This document shows, piece after piece, positions 62,251-64,000 of a stretch of 64,000 bases of DNA. This DNA is from Anaerococcus obesiensis ph10 (lineage in GTDB: Bacteria > Bacillota > Clostridia > Tissierellales > Peptoniphilaceae). The notes beneath the pieces are model-generated. The model was not told where the DNA came from, ran no database searches, and saw nothing but the letters and a program-made list of their open reading frames with translations. Every line of letters starts with the position of its first letter. Position 1 is the first letter of the stretch. The DNA is taken from the NCBI RefSeq assembly GCF_000311745.1, contig NZ_HE978533.1:30087-94086 (forward strand), in the 5' to 3' direction. The position numbers and the translations under genes were made by a program.

Positions 62251-63423
62251 TTAAACGAAATTAGCTCCCCTTTGAATAGCAAGTTCAGTATATCCCAAAG
62301 TTTCTGCTTTAGTCAATTTACCATTACAGAAATCAATCATTTCATCAAAATATTCATCCGCCAATTCTTCCATTGTTTTTTCTCCGTATATAGTTGGACT
62401 TGCATCCCAATCCAAGTTATCTGACATAGTCTTTGCAGTTTCTCTATTTCCAGTTATTTTTACGACTGGAGCTATAGGATTTCCTGTAGGTGTCCCTCTA
62501 CCTGTAGAAAATACAACTATTTGGCATCCTCCTGCAATCATTCCAGCTACAGATGATGGATCATTTCCTGGAGTATCCATTATTACTAGGCCTTCTTTTG
62601 TTTCTAATTGTTTTGAATAATCATAAACACCATTAACGGTTGTAGTACCACCTTTATGGATACATCCTAGTGATTTTTCCTCTAAAGTTGTCAATCCACC
62701 CTCTTTATTTCCAGGAGATGGATTTCCTTCTCTTACTTCTTCTCCTGTATTTTTTATTATGTGGTCTTCAAATCTATGAACTATATCATAAATTCTTTTT
62801 TTAACTTCATCATTTTTAGCTCTTCTTGCCAAAATATGCTCAGCTCCAATAAATTCTGTTGTTTCACTTAAAACAGTTGTACCGCCATTTTCAACCATTT
62901 TGTCTGATAAATTTCCAATTAAAACATTTGATGCCAAACCACTTGTTGGATCTGATCCACCACATTCTGTTCCCATAATAAGTTCAGAAATTGGAACTTC
63001 TTCTCTTCTTAGCATAGAAGCTTCTGCTGCAAATTCTTTTGCATATCTTGTAGCCTTTTCTATCGCTTTTAATGTTCCACCTTCTTCTTGGATTATTACA
63101 GATTCCATTGGTTTATTCGTTCTTTTTTCAATTTCTTTTTTAACCAAATTTAATTGAGCATTCTCACAACCCAAAGAAACTAAAACGGTAGCATAAATAT
63201 TAGGATTTGCAGCAAATCCTGCCAATGTATCAAGGGTATACTCAAAATCTTTACCTAATTGAGAACAACCCAATTGCATATTAAAAGTAACTGCTTCTTT
63301 GACTTGACTTGCAATTATTCTAGTTGTATCAGATGCACATACTGAACATGGTAAAACTAAAATATGATTTCTAATTCCAACTCTTCCATCGCTTCTTTTA
63401 TATCCCCAAAAAGTTTTTGTCAT
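62251..63423 (-). CDS. UxaA/GarD-type sugar-acid dehydratase, large part
   Basis: A 390-residue protein of the altronate/galactarate dehydratase family, C-terminal catalytic part. TFWGYKRSDGRVGIRNHILVL opens it; VCASDTTRIIASQV, MQLGCSQLG, GTECGGSDPTSGLASN and FSTGRGTPTGNPIAPVVKI give the Cys and His positions that hold iron. It removes water from an aldarate or aldonate to give a 2-keto-3-deoxy acid. It works with the small SAF-domain protein encoded 13 bases upstream. Confidence 0.88.
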   Translation of the reverse strand: MTKTFWGYKRSDGRVGIRNHILVLPCSVCASDTTRIIASQVKEAVTFNMQLGCSQLGKDFEYTLDTLAGFAANPNIYATVLVSLGCENAQLNLVKKEIEKRTNKPMESVIIQEEGGTLKAIEKATRYAKEFAAEASMLRREEVPISELIMGTECGGSDPTSGLASNVLIGNLSDKMVENGGTTVLSETTEFIGAEHILARRAKNDEVKKRIYDIVHRFEDHIIKNTGEEVREGNPSPGNKEGGLTTLEEKSLGCIHKGGTTTVNGVYDYSKQLETKEGLVIMDTPGNDPSSVAGMIAGGCQIVVFSTGRGTPTGNPIAPVVKITGNRETAKTMSDNLDWDASPTIYGEKTMEELADEYFDEMIDFCNGKLTKAETLGYTELAIQRGANFV

Positions 63424-63436
63424 TTTATTTCTCCTT

Positions 63437-63730
63437 TTATTCTATAGCCTCAAGATCTTCACGACGACCTTCAGTATTATGATCATGAACGTGTTCGCCA
63501 ATTTTTATTTCTTTTATAGCAAATCCTATATGTTCTCCATATTTTATTACAGGTTGTTCAATTTCTATATTTTTAATTGCTATTTTATGATAAATTTTAA
63601 TATCATCTAAAGCCTTTAAACTTTTTATTTCTCCATCCAAATCTTTATACTCAACAACTTCATCTTTTTTTATAGGTTCTATCGCTACGATTACATTATC
63701 TCTATCATTTATAATTACAGAATTTATCAT
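63437..63730 (-). CDS. UxaA-type dehydratase, small SAF-domain part
   Basis: A 97-residue SAF domain protein. DRDNVIVAIEPIKKDEVVEY, KIYHKIAIKNIEIEQPVIKYGEHIG and KIGEHVHDHNTEGRR follow the N-terminal part of UxaA/GarD, with the usual HVHDHN end. In many bacteria it is fused to the large part; here it is a separate subunit. It directly follows the kdgT gene. Confidence 0.88.
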   Translation of the reverse strand: MINSVIINDRDNVIVAIEPIKKDEVVEYKDLDGEIKSLKALDDIKIYHKIAIKNIEIEQPVIKYGEHIGFAIKEIKIGEHVHDHNTEGRREDLEAIE

Positions 63731-63745
63731 ATCATTCTCCTAATC

Positions 63746-64000
63746 TTATTTTGCTTTCCAATCTTTTTTGCTAAAGTCTTGTCCTTGTCGTGGATATTTA
63801 GGACATCCGTATTTTTTTGCCCACCAAGCTGTTATTATAGGTATTAATATAGCTGTCATAACTGTAGATGCCGCAACTTGAGTTGTTGCTGCTGTAACAT
63901 ATGGTGCCCAACTTGCATCAATTGATGCTACTACTGCAGGTACAGCAATCGCATTTCCTGCAGTTGATGAAACAGCCCAACCTGCATAGCCAGGTCTTTT
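63746..64000 (-). CDS. kdgT: 2-keto-3-deoxygluconate permease, C-terminal part (runs off the window)
   Basis: The last 84 codons of a membrane protein read from the right edge: [20 protein letters not shown] then [50 protein letters not shown] and a charged tail, ending at TAA. This matches the C-terminal end of KdgT, which imports 2-keto-3-deoxygluconate with protons. The N-terminal three quarters lie outside. It is upstream of, and in line with, the dehydratase genes. Confidence 0.85.
   Translation of the reverse strand, partial: KRPGYAGWAVSSTAGNAIAVPAVVASIDASWAPYVTAATTQVAASTVMTAILIPIITAWWAKKYGCPKYPRQGQDFSKKDWKAK

Overview
The window is very AT-rich, densely packed bacterial DNA with strong AGGAGG-type ribosome binding sites and short hairpin terminators. 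Gene content (GatABC PTS, FeoAAB, type I-B CRISPR-Cas, many D-amino-acid and sugar-acid enzymes, a PfoR-like PTS permease, a coiled-coil surface protein) and protein flavour suggest a fermentative anaerobe of the Bacillota, most likely Tissierellia/Peptoniphilaceae (Anaerococcus-like). The genus is an inference from general resemblance, not from a marker gene. No rRNA or tRNA gene was seen.

Layout. 0-7 kb: an ECF S component, a frameshifted conserved protein behind a CRP/FNR-type palindrome, a cupin, a NatAB-like ABC exporter, a FUSC membrane protein overlapping a degenerate nucleoside-hydrolase-like protein, and a PfoR-type PTS IIC. 7-10 kb: a 1028-residue coiled-coil surface protein. 10-16 kb: gltX-cysS-rlmB-rae1 followed by a sigma-70 factor where many Bacillota carry sigH. 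16.5-20 kb: a two-gene unit of unknown role, a beta-helix protein fused to two CbbX-type AAA+ domains plus a membrane protein with repeated YxxPPS motifs. 20-28 kb: radical SAM protein, threonine aldolase, and an iron/metal block (P-type ATPase, DUF6110-like protein, FeoB, two FeoA). 28-31.6 kb: two unknown small proteins, a remnant that resembles a serine recombinase, DegV, and an EEP-family hydrolase.

31.7-38.4 kb: a tightly coupled sugar-acid operon (PRD regulator, KDPG-aldolase-like enzyme, GatA, GatB, GatC, DgoD-like dehydratase, phosphotriesterase-family lactonase). 39.7-51 kb: a complete type I-B CRISPR-Cas locus with 41 repeats and 40 spacers. The crRNA strand is the minus strand and the leader lies beside cas2. 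51-53.6 kb: panD-panC plus a PanS-like transporter. 53.6-58 kb: a D-serine operon (dsdA, GntP permease, D-threonine-aldolase-like enzyme) with a divergent XRE-cupin regulator. 58-59.6 kb: a DUF438/hemerythrin/PAS protein. 59.6-64 kb: a second sugar-acid operon (kdgT, two-part UxaA-type dehydratase, a frameshifted DapA-family aldolase, an IclR regulator, an FAH-family enzyme) that runs off the right edge.

The genes describe a cell that imports ferrous iron, probably salvages pantoate to make pantothenate, and ferments D-amino acids and sugar acids, the latter converging on 2-keto-3-deoxy acids and aldolases. The best candidates for undescribed biology are the beta-helix/AAA+/PPS unit, the kinase-free PTS sugar-acid pathway, and two CRISPR spacers that encode the same peptide with only synonymous differences in their shared core.
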